DNA of 64,000 nt from Thermodesulfovibrio thiophilus DSM 17215 (GCF_000423865.1 NZ_AUIU01000014.1:1-64000); one strand, 5' to 3'. Shown: positions 8,782 to 17,935, counted from the first letter of the stretch. Numbers and translations are program-made. The notes: generated by a model from the sequence alone, not told the origin.

Positions 8782-10334
8782 TTTTCTCTCCTTCTCTTTT
8801 TTAAAATATAACCCAGTTCTTCATGTTTCATCAAATAGCAAAGAAGAAGATATAAGAATATCGCTATTATGATAACAGTACCAAGATAGAAAAATTTTAA
8901 TAGCATTTTCTCACCGTGAGACCAGATGTCAGGGTTCAACTGACATATTAATTTAGCGATGCCTATGCTTATAAGTGATGCAATAGTGCTTTTCATAAAA
9001 GATGGAATAATGGAGGAAAATGAAATTTCCGGGACCTGTTTCTTCAAAAAACTTCCAAGCATTAAAAGCTGGGTAGTTGCAGCAAGAGAATAGGCAAGGG
9101 CTAATCCATTATGCTTCATTGATTGCATTAATAAAATTGAAAAAATAATATTTATAACCATACCAGAAATAGCACAGATTACAGGAGTTTTTGTGTCCTG
9201 TAGAGAATAAAAAGTTGCAGTGATTATTTTTGAACCCACAGTACCAAGAATTCCTATACTGTAAAACAGTAATGCTGAAGATGTTTTAACAGTAGCAGTT
9301 AGATCAAAAGCTCCTCTTTGAAATAATGTATTTACAATGGGTTCTTTAAGCATCATCAATCCAATAGTTGAAGGAATAGTAAGAAACAATAGAAATTTCA
9401 AAGAAAATATAAAATCGTTTGTGAGCAAATCCCGTTTACCTTCTGCTATATGTTGAGAAAGAGCAGGAAGAACTGCCATGCCAATAGCAACTCCAAAAAT
9501 TCCTATTGGTAGCTGTATAAGTCTCATGGAGTAGTAAAGATATGTGACACTGCCTTCAGGAAGAAAACTTGCGATAATTGTACTGACAAAGATGTTTATT
9601 TGATTGACTGCCATGGCTATAGTGGTTGGAATAACAAGAATAACAATCTTTTTCATTGCGGGATGAAACAAAGCAAAACCAAGTTTGAAATTATTCTTAT
9701 AAAATGAAGGTAGCTGGACAATCCACTGAAAAATTCCACCACAGGTAACACCAACTGCAACTGAGACTATAGGATTAAAAAAAAATGAACTAAAACCAAC
9801 AACAAAAACAATTATGGTAATGTTTAAAAAACATGGTGCAAGGGCAGGTACAAAGAATATATTCTGTGTATTAAGTGTACCCATTGTGAGTGCTGCAAAA
9901 CTTACAAACAGTAAAAATGGAAACATTATTTTTGTAAGTAAAACTGTAAGTTCAAATTTTTGATAATTTTCAATAAACCCTGGTGCAATTACTTTCACAA
10001 TAAGAGGACTGAAAATGATTCCTAACATGGTTATTCCACCTACAACAATCATGATAAAGGTGAACAGGCTTTTTACAATTTTCTTAGATTCTTCAGCACT
10101 TTCCTTAATTTGATATTCTTTTAAAACAGGAATAACAGCTGATGACATAGAGCCTTCAGCAAAAAGTTCTCTCAATAGATTCGGTATACGAAAAGCAACA
10201 AAGAAAACATCACTGATTCCTGTGGCTCCAAAGTATTTTGCGAGAATCATATCCTTAATATAACCAAGGATTCTGCTTAGAGAAGTTGCTAAAGAGATTG
10301 CTCCAGCAGCTTTTACAATGGTGCCTTTTGCCAT
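8778..10334 (-). CDS. murJ: lipid II flippase MurJ (MviN)
   Basis: A 518-residue polytopic protein of the MOP superfamily that flips the peptidoglycan precursor lipid II to the outer face of the inner membrane. The N-terminus shows the family signature (SRILGYIKDMILAKYFGATG, ISDVFFVAFRIPNLLRELFAEG split by a short gap), with conserved arginines R20 and R52 approximately, and fourteen hydrophobic helices. Length fits the family. It starts three bases after the stop of the TPR lipoprotein gene and its stop overlaps the MBL hydrolase start, so it is central in a long minus-strand operon. Confidence 0.95.
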   Translation of the reverse strand: MAKGTIVKAAGAISLATSLSRILGYIKDMILAKYFGATGISDVFFVAFRIPNLLRELFAEGSMSSAVIPVLKEYQIKESAEESKKIVKSLFTFIMIVVGGITMLGIIFSPLIVKVIAPGFIENYQKFELTVLLTKIMFPFLLFVSFAALTMGTLNTQNIFFVPALAPCFLNITIIVFVVGFSSFFFNPIVSVAVGVTCGGIFQWIVQLPSFYKNNFKLGFALFHPAMKKIVILVIPTTIAMAVNQINIFVSTIIASFLPEGSVTYLYYSMRLIQLPIGIFGVAIGMAVLPALSQHIAEGKRDLLTNDFIFSLKFLLFLTIPSTIGLMMLKEPIVNTLFQRGAFDLTATVKTSSALLFYSIGILGTVGSKIITATFYSLQDTKTPVICAISGMVINIIFSILLMQSMKHNGLALAYSLAATTQLLMLGSFLKKQVPEISFSSIIPSFMKSTIASLISIGIAKLICQLNPDIWSHGEKMLLKFFYLGTVIIIAIFLYLLLCYLMKHEELGYILKKRRREK

Positions 10335-10337
10335 TTT

Positions 10338-11051
10338 TTAGTATTTTAGTATTTCAATAAGGTCGAGGATATCCTCTTTTGACATATTTGCATCACCTGT
10401 TTTGAGATCAGCTTCGAGATTTTTTATAAATTTTGCTGTATCTCCTTTTAATGATGGATCAACTTTAATGGCATTATGCAGTGTTTTGGCTGCTTCTGAA
10501 TATGCATTAAGTTTTTGATATGTAAGAGCCATATATAGATGAGCTGGAATTAAAAGAAAATTTCGTTTTATTGCTTTATCAAACGATTGTTTTGCATCTT
10601 CATATTGACCGAGTCTGTAAAAAGACAATCCTTTTCCAAAATATGCCTTGTCTTGAGTAACAAAAACCGGATTACTTAATGCTTTATTGAAAGCATCAAT
10701 CGCTTCCTTGTGATTATTTAGTTTTTGATAGCATATACCAAGATTAAACCATGCATCAGCATAGTTGGGATCTATTGATAAAGTTCTTAAAAATAAGTCT
10801 CTTGCCATCTCATATTCCTGAAACTCCATATGAACAAGTGCCAGTCCATGAAGAGCATCTTTGTTATTTTGATCAACCTCTATAGCTTTGTGGAATTCAG
10901 AATACGCATTTTGATATTTTTTTTCAATATAGTATGCAAATCCCATCTCTTTATGAAAATCGGATTCATTCATTTTTCTTACCGTTTCTTCAGGTGTACA
11001 GGCAATAACAGTTAAGAGCAGTAATAATAAGATAAAACTTTTAATCTTCAT
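10338..11051 (-). CDS. TPR lipoprotein
   Basis: A 237-residue lipoprotein: signal peptide MKIKSFILLLLLLTVIAC with the lipidated cysteine at residue 18. The mature chain is built of five or so TPR units, for example GFAYYIEKKYQNAYSEFHKA, MEFQEYEMARDLFLRTLSID, NLGICYQKLNNHKEAIDAFN and LGQYEDAKQSFDKAIKRN. It resembles PilW/PilF- or NlpI-type periplasmic TPR lipoproteins that help assemble envelope machines, but no partner genes for pili are adjacent. It lies between mfd (15-base gap) and murJ (3-base gap). Confidence 0.85.
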   Translation of the reverse strand: MKIKSFILLLLLLTVIACTPEETVRKMNESDFHKEMGFAYYIEKKYQNAYSEFHKAIEVDQNNKDALHGLALVHMEFQEYEMARDLFLRTLSIDPNYADAWFNLGICYQKLNNHKEAIDAFNKALSNPVFVTQDKAYFGKGLSFYRLGQYEDAKQSFDKAIKRNFLLIPAHLYMALTYQKLNAYSEAAKTLHNAIKVDPSLKGDTAKFIKNLEADLKTGDANMSKEDILDLIEILKY

Positions 11052-11066
11052 AATTTTAATAGTATA

Positions 11067-14000
11067 TCATTTTTGATCTTCTAACTTTGCAACTATTCGT
11101 TTAATCAATAAAATTAATTCATCAAAATCATGAGCAGAAATTTCAAAACCATCTTCATAAAATTTCAACTTTTTTATAATATCTTTCTTTTTAAATCCTG
11201 TCAAAATATTTATTAATTGTGGAACAAAATTATTATCAAGATTTTCTTCCATTGTAAATCTGAATGTTTCTTTTTTCTGTTTAATCTGTAAAGCCTTAAT
11301 TTTTGAAGCAAGTATCCTTACACGTGTAATTTTAAATAGATTTTCAACTTCCTCAGGAAGCCTTCCAAATCTATCAAAAAGTTCTGAATAAGTTCTGTCT
11401 ATATCAGATTCTTCAGAAATCTGACTCAGTTTTCTATATATTCTTATCCGCATAGAAGTTTCTTTTATATATTCTTCTGGTATAAATGCCTGAACTGAAA
11501 ATTTAATTTCAGGAAGTTTAATAGAAGGCAAGGCTTCGCCTTTTAGCTCTTTCACAGCTTCATTAAGCATTTCTATGTAGAGGTCAAATCCCAATCTGTT
11601 TATTCCAGATTGTTCAACACCAAGAAGCTCTCCAGCTCCTCTTATTTCTAAGTCTTTTAAAGCAATGTGAAATCCTGCTCCAAGATAACTCATTTCCTGA
11701 ATAGCTTTCATCCTTTTTTTTGTATTTTCAGTGAGCTCTTCTTCTCCGGGAATTATCAGATATGCATGAGCCTGTCTTGATGACCTCCCAACTCTTCCTC
11801 TTATTTGATAGAGATCACTCAATCCAAACATATGAGCCTGATCAATTATAATTGTGTTTACATTAGATATGTCTATACCTGCAGCTATAATAGAAGTACA
11901 TAATAAGACATCAATTTTCCCATCAATAAAATCAAGCATTACCTTATCGAGCACTTTCTCTTTCATTTTTCCATGCGCAATTGCAATACGAGCAGAAGGA
12001 ACAAGTTGTTGGAGTTTAGAATGGACCAATTCTATGTCATGTATTCGGTTGTGAAGAAAGTATACCTGGCCACCTCTCTGGAGTTCTCTTTCAATAGCCT
12101 GTTTAATTATAGCTTCATTTTTTTGAATAATAAATGTTTTAATTGCAAGTCTTTCCCTTGGTGGAGTCTGTATAGTAAAGATATCCCATAATCCGCTTAA
12201 GCCTATCTGAAGTGTTCTTGGAATAGGTGTAGCAGTTATTGTAAGGAGATCAACTTTTGGATATTTTTCTTTTATTTTTTCTTTATGAATTACACCGAAT
12301 TTCTGTTCCTCATCAATAATTAAAAGTCCAAGATCGAAAAATTCAACCTCTTTTAAAATAAGCATATGCGTTCCTATAAGAATATCAACCTTTCCCAGTT
12401 TTGTATCTTCGATAATTTTTTTTATCTCTTTTTCAGAGCGAAATCTACTCAAATATTCTATTCTTACAGGGAATGCTTCAAATCTTTTTTTAAATACTCT
12501 GTAATGCTGTTCGCACAAAAGGGTTGTTGGAACAAGTATGGCAACCTGTTTACCATCATAAACCGTTCTGAATGCTGTTCTCATTGCAACTTCTGTTTTA
12601 CCATATCCTGCATCTCCACAGAGAAGAACTTCCATAGGATAAGAGTTTCTCATTTTCTTCAGAATTTCTTCAATCGCTTTCTGCTGGTCCTCAGTTTCCT
12701 CATATGGGAAGAATTCATCGAAATTTTTATGCACATCAGTATCTTCAGTATAAACAAAATCTCGGGGAGTTTTTCTTTGAGCATAAAGCGTTATAAGTTT
12801 ATCCGCAATATCGTGTATTTTTTTTCTTTCTCTTTCCTTTGTTTTCTGCCAACGATTATTGCCTAATTTATCTATAGGAGGAATAAAACCTTCTTTTGCA
12901 GAATATCTGTAAATCTTTTCAATTCCCCATATCGGAAGATAAAGGATATCGTTGTCCTTGTATTCAAGAACAAGTACATCTTCTTCAGTACCCTCATATT
13001 TCTGCCTTCTTATTCCACGAAAAATTCCTATTCCATGGTCTTTATGAACTACATAATCACCTTCATTTATCTCAAGTCCGTCAACCGGGATTTTCTGGAC
13101 AGCTGTTTTTTTCTTTTTAAATGGTTTTTCAGCGAATAATTCAAAGTCTGTGAGTATAATCAGGTTTTCTCTGTACAATCCTTCCTGAAGATCAGATATT
13201 GTGATCACATATTTACCAGAATATATTCCGATATCAGTTTTATTAATTATTGGAGCAATAATGTCATGAGAAAAAAGAGCTTCCTTTATTGTTTCAGCTT
13301 TTCCTCGAGAACTAACAGAAAAGATTATCGGAATGTCTAATTTTTTTAAATTTCTGGGAAAATCAAAAATGGTTTTTCTTTCATTTGGTAAAATTCCCAT
13401 TCCATACAACGTTTTATCTCCTGTATCGACTGCCTGATTAGAGAACTGAAAAGGTAAATGAGATAATTTTTTAACAATAAATTTTTCGTTTTCAAAATTC
13501 TTGTCAGTTGTGAAAACTATATCGAAGTTGAGTAAATCAAGTAAATCAGTGGTCGGTTCTTTTTCTGAGGCGGGTATTATCCATATATCATTTATATCCT
13601 TAAATGAACGTTGAGTATCAGGATAAAAAAGTTTTATTCCCTCTATTTCATCTCCAAAAAACTCAACTCTGGCAGGATATTCTTCACCAAGTCCCCATAT
13701 ATCAAAGACCCATCCATGATGAGAAAATTCTCCTTCCTGAGCAACCATTTCAACTTCATTGTATCCTGAACTTAGAAGTCGGTTTTTAAGAATTTCTCTC
13801 TCTACAATGTTTCCTTTTTTCAGGTTTAAAAAGATACATTTTGTATCAGGAGATATTCTGGCTGCTTCATATGTTGTGATTATTTTTTTATTTTCACTGT
13901 GAAGAATTTTAAAGATAGCAACCATTCTTTCTGTTTCATTCGAGGGTAAAAAGACTATGTTATCAGGTAAATTAAAAAATTCTAAAAAATTTTTTAAACT

Positions 14001-14174
14001 TATATAAAGTTTGTATGCCTGGTCTTCATTTTCTTCAAATACAATAAATTTATTTTGTTGGTGCGACAAAAAAAGAGCAAACGATGTTATTGAGAGATTA
14101 TAAAATTCATTACTTGAATCGATAAGAAAAGAAAGTTCTTCAATCTCTTTTTTCAGAGCTTTCTTAATACTCAT
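11067..14174 (-). CDS. mfd: transcription-repair coupling factor Mfd
   Basis: A 1035-residue DNA translocase that removes stalled RNA polymerase at lesions and recruits UvrA. Order of parts: UvrB-like N-terminal region, RNA-polymerase-interacting domain (INEGDYVVHKDHGIGIFRGI), RecG-like helicase core with Walker A GDAGYGKTEVA, DEEQ box (LLIIDEEQKFG), TATPIPRTLQ and the motif VI region (QIRGRVGRS), then the TRCF C-terminal domain. It is slightly shorter than the E. coli protein but complete. The ATG is preceded by TAAAAT five bases upstream and no Shine-Dalgarno. An IS200/IS605 element ends only about 35 bases upstream of the start. Confidence 0.97.
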   Translation of the reverse strand: MSIKKALKKEIEELSFLIDSSNEFYNLSITSFALFLSHQQNKFIVFEENEDQAYKLYISLKNFLEFFNLPDNIVFLPSNETERMVAIFKILHSENKKIITTYEAARISPDTKCIFLNLKKGNIVEREILKNRLLSSGYNEVEMVAQEGEFSHHGWVFDIWGLGEEYPARVEFFGDEIEGIKLFYPDTQRSFKDINDIWIIPASEKEPTTDLLDLLNFDIVFTTDKNFENEKFIVKKLSHLPFQFSNQAVDTGDKTLYGMGILPNERKTIFDFPRNLKKLDIPIIFSVSSRGKAETIKEALFSHDIIAPIINKTDIGIYSGKYVITISDLQEGLYRENLIILTDFELFAEKPFKKKKTAVQKIPVDGLEINEGDYVVHKDHGIGIFRGIRRQKYEGTEEDVLVLEYKDNDILYLPIWGIEKIYRYSAKEGFIPPIDKLGNNRWQKTKERERKKIHDIADKLITLYAQRKTPRDFVYTEDTDVHKNFDEFFPYEETEDQQKAIEEILKKMRNSYPMEVLLCGDAGYGKTEVAMRTAFRTVYDGKQVAILVPTTLLCEQHYRVFKKRFEAFPVRIEYLSRFRSEKEIKKIIEDTKLGKVDILIGTHMLILKEVEFFDLGLLIIDEEQKFGVIHKEKIKEKYPKVDLLTITATPIPRTLQIGLSGLWDIFTIQTPPRERLAIKTFIIQKNEAIIKQAIERELQRGGQVYFLHNRIHDIELVHSKLQQLVPSARIAIAHGKMKEKVLDKVMLDFIDGKIDVLLCTSIIAAGIDISNVNTIIIDQAHMFGLSDLYQIRGRVGRSSRQAHAYLIIPGEEELTENTKKRMKAIQEMSYLGAGFHIALKDLEIRGAGELLGVEQSGINRLGFDLYIEMLNEAVKELKGEALPSIKLPEIKFSVQAFIPEEYIKETSMRIRIYRKLSQISEESDIDRTYSELFDRFGRLPEEVENLFKITRVRILASKIKALQIKQKKETFRFTMEENLDNNFVPQLINILTGFKKKDIIKKLKFYEDGFEISAHDFDELILLIKRIVAKLEDQK

Positions 14175-14208
14175 TTATTATTTTATCACATGTTTTTTGT
14201 CAGAAAAC

Positions 14209-14340
14209 GTGAACCTCCCACGACTAAAGTCGTAGGCTTCTAACCTCACGATTAGAATTTCCTGCTTCGTCGTCCTCGTAACCTACTAACTCCACAGGCG
14301 TCTTAATTCCGGTAGTTCCTACCGTACTTTGTACCATGTT
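14209..14340 (-). ncRNA. predicted omega/right-end RNA scaffold of TnpB
   Basis: In this family the guide RNA scaffold spans the 3' end of tnpB and the right end of the element, and the guide is the host sequence just outside. Here the terminal palindrome ACGACT-aa-AGTCGT and the GGGAGGTTCAC-type end (minus strand) lie directly after tnpB, in the right place. The 5' limit of the RNA cannot be seen from sequence and is approximate. The implied guide is the minus strand of about 14189-14208, in the mfd promoter region. Confidence 0.4.
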
Positions 14341-15438
14341 TAATTCTCTTAATCCTTGATTAAGTATATTTTTAGCAGCGTTTTCATCTCTTTGATGAAT
14401 AGTACCACAATTACTGCAAACCCATTCTCTTATTGACAATAATTTTACATCTTTGTTTATATGCCCACATTCGGAACATGTTTGAGATGAAGCAAACCAT
14501 CTGCTAATCTTATGATACGTCCTTCCATACCACATTGCTTTATATTCCAGTTGCCTGCAAAATTCACTCCATGCTACATCTGATATTCTTTTAGCAATGT
14601 GAGGATTTTTTATCATACCACTTACATTTAAATCTTCGCTGATTATTACTTGATTTTTGTTAATAATCTTTGAAGATAACTTATGCTGAAAATCCTTTCT
14701 GATATTGCTTATTTTTTCATACAACCTTGCTATTTTAATTCTTTGCTTGTTCCAGTTTTTACCTCCTTTTTTCTTTTTAGCGATTTGCCTTTGTAGTTTT
14801 GCTAATTTGTTTTCATATTTTGAAATTGCTTTAGGATCTTCTATGTGGTTACCATGAGTATCTATTAGAAATTCTTTTAACCCTAAATCAAAAGCATATA
14901 CATTATTATTTTGTGGTAATTGTTTTATTTCTGTATCAACTAATATAGATACAAAATATTTCCCGCTTGGTACTTGACTTATTGTAGCTGATTTTATTTT
15001 CCCATTAAACTTCCTGTGTATCTTACATTTTACCCATTTAAGTTTCGGAAGTTTTATTTTATTATTATCAAAGTCTACTTCTATATTTCCATTGGTAAAA
15101 TTAGTTGTATAACTATATCTATATGATTTTTTGCGTTTAAAATCAGGAAATCCAGAATGTTCTTTAAAAAACTTTTGAAAAGCATTATCCAGATCATAAA
15201 TAGCATTAGTTAAGGCAAATTTATCTACTTCTTTAAGCCATACAAATTCGTTTTTTAGTTCTTTATTACAATGATTATTACAATCTATCTTAGACATGAA
15301 TTTTTGTTTTGTTTTATATAATTCTATCCTTTTAGCAAGATAATAATTATACACAAACCTGACACAACCAAAAGTTTTAGATAATTGTATTTTTTGTTCT
15401 TCGTCAGGATATAAACGATATTTGTATGCTTTTAACAT
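14224..15438 (-). CDS. tnpB: TnpB, RNA-guided endonuclease of IS200/IS605 element
   Basis: A 404-residue TnpB, the ancestor family of Cas12 nucleases. The split RuvC site is complete: D184 ([11 protein letters not shown]), E268 ([11 protein letters not shown]) and D351 ([12 protein letters not shown]). The zinc finger between them has four cysteines (C321, C324, C341, C344). The N-terminal [11 protein letters not shown] and the [13 protein letters not shown] strings are typical. Such proteins use a right-end-derived RNA to cut DNA next to a short target motif and so help the element persist. It starts 14 bases after the tnpA stop. The 3' end of the gene overlaps the region expected to encode its guide RNA. 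Confidence 0.95.
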   Translation of the reverse strand: MLKAYKYRLYPDEEQKIQLSKTFGCVRFVYNYYLAKRIELYKTKQKFMSKIDCNNHCNKELKNEFVWLKEVDKFALTNAIYDLDNAFQKFFKEHSGFPDFKRKKSYRYSYTTNFTNGNIEVDFDNNKIKLPKLKWVKCKIHRKFNGKIKSATISQVPSGKYFVSILVDTEIKQLPQNNNVYAFDLGLKEFLIDTHGNHIEDPKAISKYENKLAKLQRQIAKKKKGGKNWNKQRIKIARLYEKISNIRKDFQHKLSSKIINKNQVIISEDLNVSGMIKNPHIAKRISDVAWSEFCRQLEYKAMWYGRTYHKISRWFASSQTCSECGHINKDVKLLSIREWVCSNCGTIHQRDENAAKNILNQGLRELNMVQSTVGTTGIKTPVELVGYEDDEAGNSNREVRSLRL

Positions 15439-15452
15439 ATGGATATATTTAC

Positions 15453-15854
15453 CTACCTTTCTTTTTGAGAATTAATATAGTTTCTTATTTGTTCTTCAGT
15501 ATTGTCACTAACAGTTGCTACGAAATAAGATGGATTCCATAAATGTCCGCCCCAGAGTTGTTTCTTTAATTCCGGGTATTGTTTAAACAATAACCTTGCA
15601 CTTACACCTTTTAATGCCTTAATAATATCTGGTATATAGTGCTGTGGATTACATTCTATAAGTAAATGTATATGGTCTAAATCTCCATTGATTTCTTGTA
15701 TAACAAACCCATTTTCTGTAGAAATTTTATATAGCAATTCTACTAAAGTTTGTTCTATTTTATCACTTAATATCTTGTGCCTGTATTTTGTACACCACAC
15801 TATATGATATTGAATAGAATAGACATAACCACGTCCATAATGTACTTGTGCCAT
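15453..15854 (-). CDS. tnpA: TnpA, Y1 HUH transposase of IS200/IS605 element
   Basis: A 133-residue single-strand transposase. The HUH metal site is H61-I-H63 ([10 protein letters not shown]) and the nucleophilic tyrosine is Y126 in IRNYINSQ, with Q130 completing the usual Yxxx[11 protein letters not shown] and [11 protein letters not shown] are family hallmarks and the length is normal. It cuts and joins single-stranded element ends at the subterminal hairpins. The ATG has AGGAGG (minus strand of 15861-15866) at ideal spacing, but this site is buried in an inverted repeat, which should limit translation. Confidence 0.95.
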   Translation of the reverse strand: MAQVHYGRGYVYSIQYHIVWCTKYRHKILSDKIEQTLVELLYKISTENGFVIQEINGDLDHIHLLIECNPQHYIPDIIKALKGVSARLLFKQYPELKKQLWGGHLWNPSYFVATVSDNTEEQIRNYINSQKER

Positions 15855-15856
15855 GT

Positions 15857-15881
15857 GTTACCTCCTACTTATAGGAGTAAC
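15857..15881 (-). promoter_or_regulatory. hairpin covering the tnpA ribosome-binding site
   Basis: On the plus strand GTTACCTCCTA-ctta-TAGGAGTAAC is an inverted repeat of about ten pairs with one bulged base. In the tnpA mRNA it pairs the AGGAGG Shine-Dalgarno sequence into the stem. IS200 is known to repress its transposase by such a 5' leader stem, so translational restraint is likely here too. Confidence 0.55.
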
Positions 15882-15947
15882 ATATGTATAAGTAAAAATC
15901 AAGTATTTATATAAGTATAAGGCTATACTATAATTAACATAGGCTAT

Positions 15948-15989
15948 AGCATCCTTACTCATGACTGAAGTCACGAGAATGTGGATGCT
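15948..15989. repeat. left-end subterminal palindrome of the IS200/IS605 element
   Basis: AGCATCC and GGATGCT form the outer stem; inside it CTC-aTGACT-ga-AGTCAc-GAG continues the foldback with small mismatches. Its core (GACTgaAGTC) resembles the right-end core (ACGACTaaAGTCGT), as expected for the two hairpins recognised by one TnpA. Confidence 0.55.
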
Positions 15990-16088
15990 AAATTATTCAA
16001 ATAGAAACAGCCTTAAAAATATTTGTACAGAGTATAGTAAAATACTATTTTTAAGACAGTGTTCTGACAACGAAGAGGAGAATTATTC

Positions 16089-16790
16089 ATGGATTATACA
16101 GTTGATTCAATAGGAAGTCTTAAAATTTGTCAACCAATAGAAGGCTACAGATTCAGTATTGATGCTTTGATTCTTGCTCACTTTATTAATTTGAAAAGAT
16201 TTAGTAAAGCCCTGGATATTGGTGCAGGAACAGGAATTATTGGAATCATTCTTGCAAAAAGCTATCCAGAAGCAAATATCACTTTAATTGAAATTCAGTC
16301 AGAACTTGCAGAACTTGCAAAAAATAATGTGAAACTCAATAATCTTGATAGTCGTTCAAGAGTTATATGTATGGATGCAAAAGAGTTTAATGAGACAGAT
16401 TTTGACATTGTAGTGTCAAATCCTCCTTTTCGAATCCCAGGGACAGGGAAACTAAGCCCACATGAAAAGAGAGCATTAGCAAGGCATGAAATTAGTCTTA
16501 CTGTGTTAGATATTACAAAAATTGCACAGAAAGTTTTAAGACATAGAGGACGCCTATATATGATTCATCTTCCTGAAAGATTGATAGATATCATCAGGAT
16601 AATGAGTAAACACAACCTTGAGATTAAAAGAATTCGTTTTGTTCACTCAAAAGAAGGTACAGCAGCAAAGATGGTTTTGATTGAAGCGGTAAAAGGGGGC
16701 AGGGTGACATTGAAGGTTGAACCTCCGCTTTTTATTTACGATGAAAAAGGAAATTATACAGAAGAAATACAGAAAATATATATGTTTTAA
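16089..16790 (+). CDS. tRNA1(Val) (adenine-37-N6)-methyltransferase-like protein
   Basis: A 233-residue class I SAM methyltransferase of the TrmN6/YfiC group. SAM-binding motif I is LDIGAGTGIIGIILA; the catalytic N6-adenine motif is NPPF (VVSNPPFRIPGTGKLSPHE), followed by the ARHE string typical of YfiC-type enzymes. The known E. coli enzyme methylates A37 of tRNA-Val. AGAGGAG lies nine or so bases before ATG 16089. The gene sits alone between two mobile-element regions. The specific tRNA substrate is inferred from the family only. Confidence 0.85.
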   Translation: MDYTVDSIGSLKICQPIEGYRFSIDALILAHFINLKRFSKALDIGAGTGIIGIILAKSYPEANITLIEIQSELAELAKNNVKLNNLDSRSRVICMDAKEFNETDFDIVVSNPPFRIPGTGKLSPHEKRALARHEISLTVLDITKIAQKVLRHRGRLYMIHLPERLIDIIRIMSKHNLEIKRIRFVHSKEGTAAKMVLIEAVKGGRVTLKVEPPLFIYDEKGNYTEEIQKIYMF

Positions 16791-16951
16791 CGTAGTAGTA
16801 AAGACATTACATATACGGGTGAGTTCAGAGAAAGTAGTTTTCTGTTTTAGTTTTGCGCAAAGACAATCTGGCAAAATTAGAAATCAAGAGAGGATTAATA
16901 ATAACGGTATTAATACCTTTAATAACATATTCAGGGTTGGTTGGCTAATTG

Positions 16952-17429
16952 TGGAATTGCAACAATTTTTTCCACACAAAGTTAAGCACATTTGAAATAA
17001 CCTCTATAATATCTTTCTAAATATTCTTTTGGGCTATTATATCCAGGAGCAGAATGAAGCCTCTTAGAGATAATAAAAACATTCTATATATTCAAAGATC
17101 TCCATTCTGGCATCTACTCTTGATTTATAACCACTTTTAGTATCTGGCACATTTTTTCAAAAGAATATTTATTTTTATAATATTTCATGAAATTATATTT
17201 CTCCGTGGATTTTGTGAAAAAATGGCCAAAGCTTTTTTTAATATGTCTCGCTCCTCCATTTGCATAATAAATGGTATGAAACTCCTAAATCTGTAGAATC
17301 TAAAGTATGTTCTACTGCTTCAATTTTAAATTGTTTTGTGTAAACTCTTCTTTTAATCATTTTTATTCACATCTCTACTTATTTTTATAGTTGCCTTATC
17401 TTTTTGTCTACTAAATTGTAGCAAGTTCA
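16952..17429 (-). mobile_element. IS3-family element remnant, copy A (internally deleted)
   Basis: The ends match copy B at 19751-20196 nearly base for base: left TGGAATTGCAACAATTT and right (as complement) TGAACTTGCTACAATTT, an imperfect 17-base terminal inverted repeat. On the minus strand it keeps the orfA start (ATG at 17360, MIKRRVYTK), the orfA end and orfB start (MEERDILKKALAIF... then ATG 17188 MKYYKNKYSFEKMCQIL, separated by an ATGA overlap), and the orfB 3' end with small indels. Most of orfB is missing. At about 480 bases it cannot transpose alone. Twelve bases (GTAGCAAGTTCA) at its right end are repeated once at 17430-17441. Confidence 0.8.
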
Positions 17430-17441
17430 GTAGCAAGTTCA

Positions 17442-17453
17442 CTCTTCGGAGAG
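17442..17453 (+). repeat. CTCT-tcgg-AGAG hairpin just before the iscB fragment
   Basis: A short tetraloop hairpin ends 15 bases before the ATG of the iscB fragment, directly upstream of its AAAGGAGG ribosome site. HEARO/omega RNAs of IscB end close to the iscB start in this way, so this may be the last stem of a truncated omega RNA; the rest is cut off by the IS3 remnant. Tentative. Confidence 0.3.
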
Positions 17454-17468
17454 AGAAAGGAGGGCTAT

Positions 17469-17599
17469 ATGTTAGCCTATGTAATTAACAGACATGGCAA
17501 ACCTCTTATGCCGTGTCACCCTGCAAAAGCAAGGTTATTACTTAAGCAGGGCAAAGCAAAAGTTATCAAGAGAACCCCTTTTACCATTCAACTTATCTA
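17469..17599 (+). pseudogene. iscB: iscB 5' fragment (RRXRR domain only)
   Basis: The first 43 or so codons read MLAYVINRHGKPLMPCHPAK followed by ARLLLKQGKAKVIKRTPFTI, the well-known N-terminus of IscB/RRXRR proteins (PLMPC, ARLLL, G-A-V, RTPFTIQL). A good Shine-Dalgarno (AAAGGAGG, 17457-17464) precedes ATG 17469. After PFTIQLI the sequence switches to an unrelated gene (satP), so the bridge helix, RuvC and HNH domains are all missing. IscB is the RNA-guided nuclease related to Cas9 ancestors; this relic cannot work as one. Confidence 0.7.
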
Positions 17600-17935
17600 T
17601 GGGCTGTTCTGGTGTAGCTTGGTATTTATTTTGGCTTACCGGGTACTCCAGCGGCATATATGGGCTGGTATTTCTTTATGTGGGGACTTTTTACCTTTTT
17701 TATGTGGTTCGGAACTTTTGGAAAGAACCGGGCGATCCAATTTGTATTCTTGAGCCTGACGATCTTGTTCTGGCTTCTGGCCATCCGGGATTGGACGGGG
17801 GGTTCCGGTATCGGGGTACTCGCCGGTTGGGAAGGCATTATCTGCGGACTTTCGGCGTGCTATCTGGCCATGGCGGAAGTGTTGAATGAGTCCCACGGTA
17901 GGATTGTGTTACCCATCGGCGAGATAAAAAAATAA
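17600..17935 (+). pseudogene. 3' fragment of a SatP/GPR1/FUN34-family acetate transporter, frameshifted
   Basis: From about 17600 the frame continuing out of iscB gives YGLFWCSLVFI, which aligns with the YGSFWLTLVAIL stretch of E. coli SatP. One missing base in the T run near 17629-17632 then shifts the frame, after which GLPGTPAAYMGWYFFMWGLF, FTFFMWFGTF, QFVFLSLTILFWLLAI, GWEGIICGLSA and AEVLNESHGRIVLPIG follow to the stop at 17935. This is the C-terminal half (about 110 residues) of the six-helix transporter; the first half is absent. Base composition is richer in G+C than the genes outside the island. Confidence 0.75.

Larger units (their letters stand above)
14209..15995 (-). mobile_element. 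IS200/IS605-family insertion sequence carrying tnpA and tnpB
   Basis: The element holds tnpA followed by tnpB on the minus strand and is bracketed by subterminal palindromes rather than terminal inverted repeats, as in this family. Near the tnpB end, ACGACT-aa-AGTCGT (about 14219-14232) is followed outward by CCTCC and GTGAA (TTCAC on the element strand), which I take as the right end. At the tnpA side an imperfect hairpin runs from AGCATCC (15948-15954) through TGACTgaAGTCA to GGATGCT (15983-15989). The left boundary near 15995 is an estimate. The two ORFs are intact, so it may be recently active. Confidence 0.75.

Noticed and set aside
12366-12866. 166-codon plus-strand frame inside mfd
   Set aside because: Antisense to the conserved helicase core of mfd; low-complexity aromatic composition typical of shadows.
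17494-17889. 131-codon open frame across the iscB/satP junction
   Set aside because: It is in neither the IscB nor the SatP frame; homologous sequence is found in the other frames, so this is a chance frame.
17626-17896. Two minus-strand frames opposite the satP remnant
   Set aside because: They are the antisense of recognisable SatP sequence and have no ribosome site or family features.
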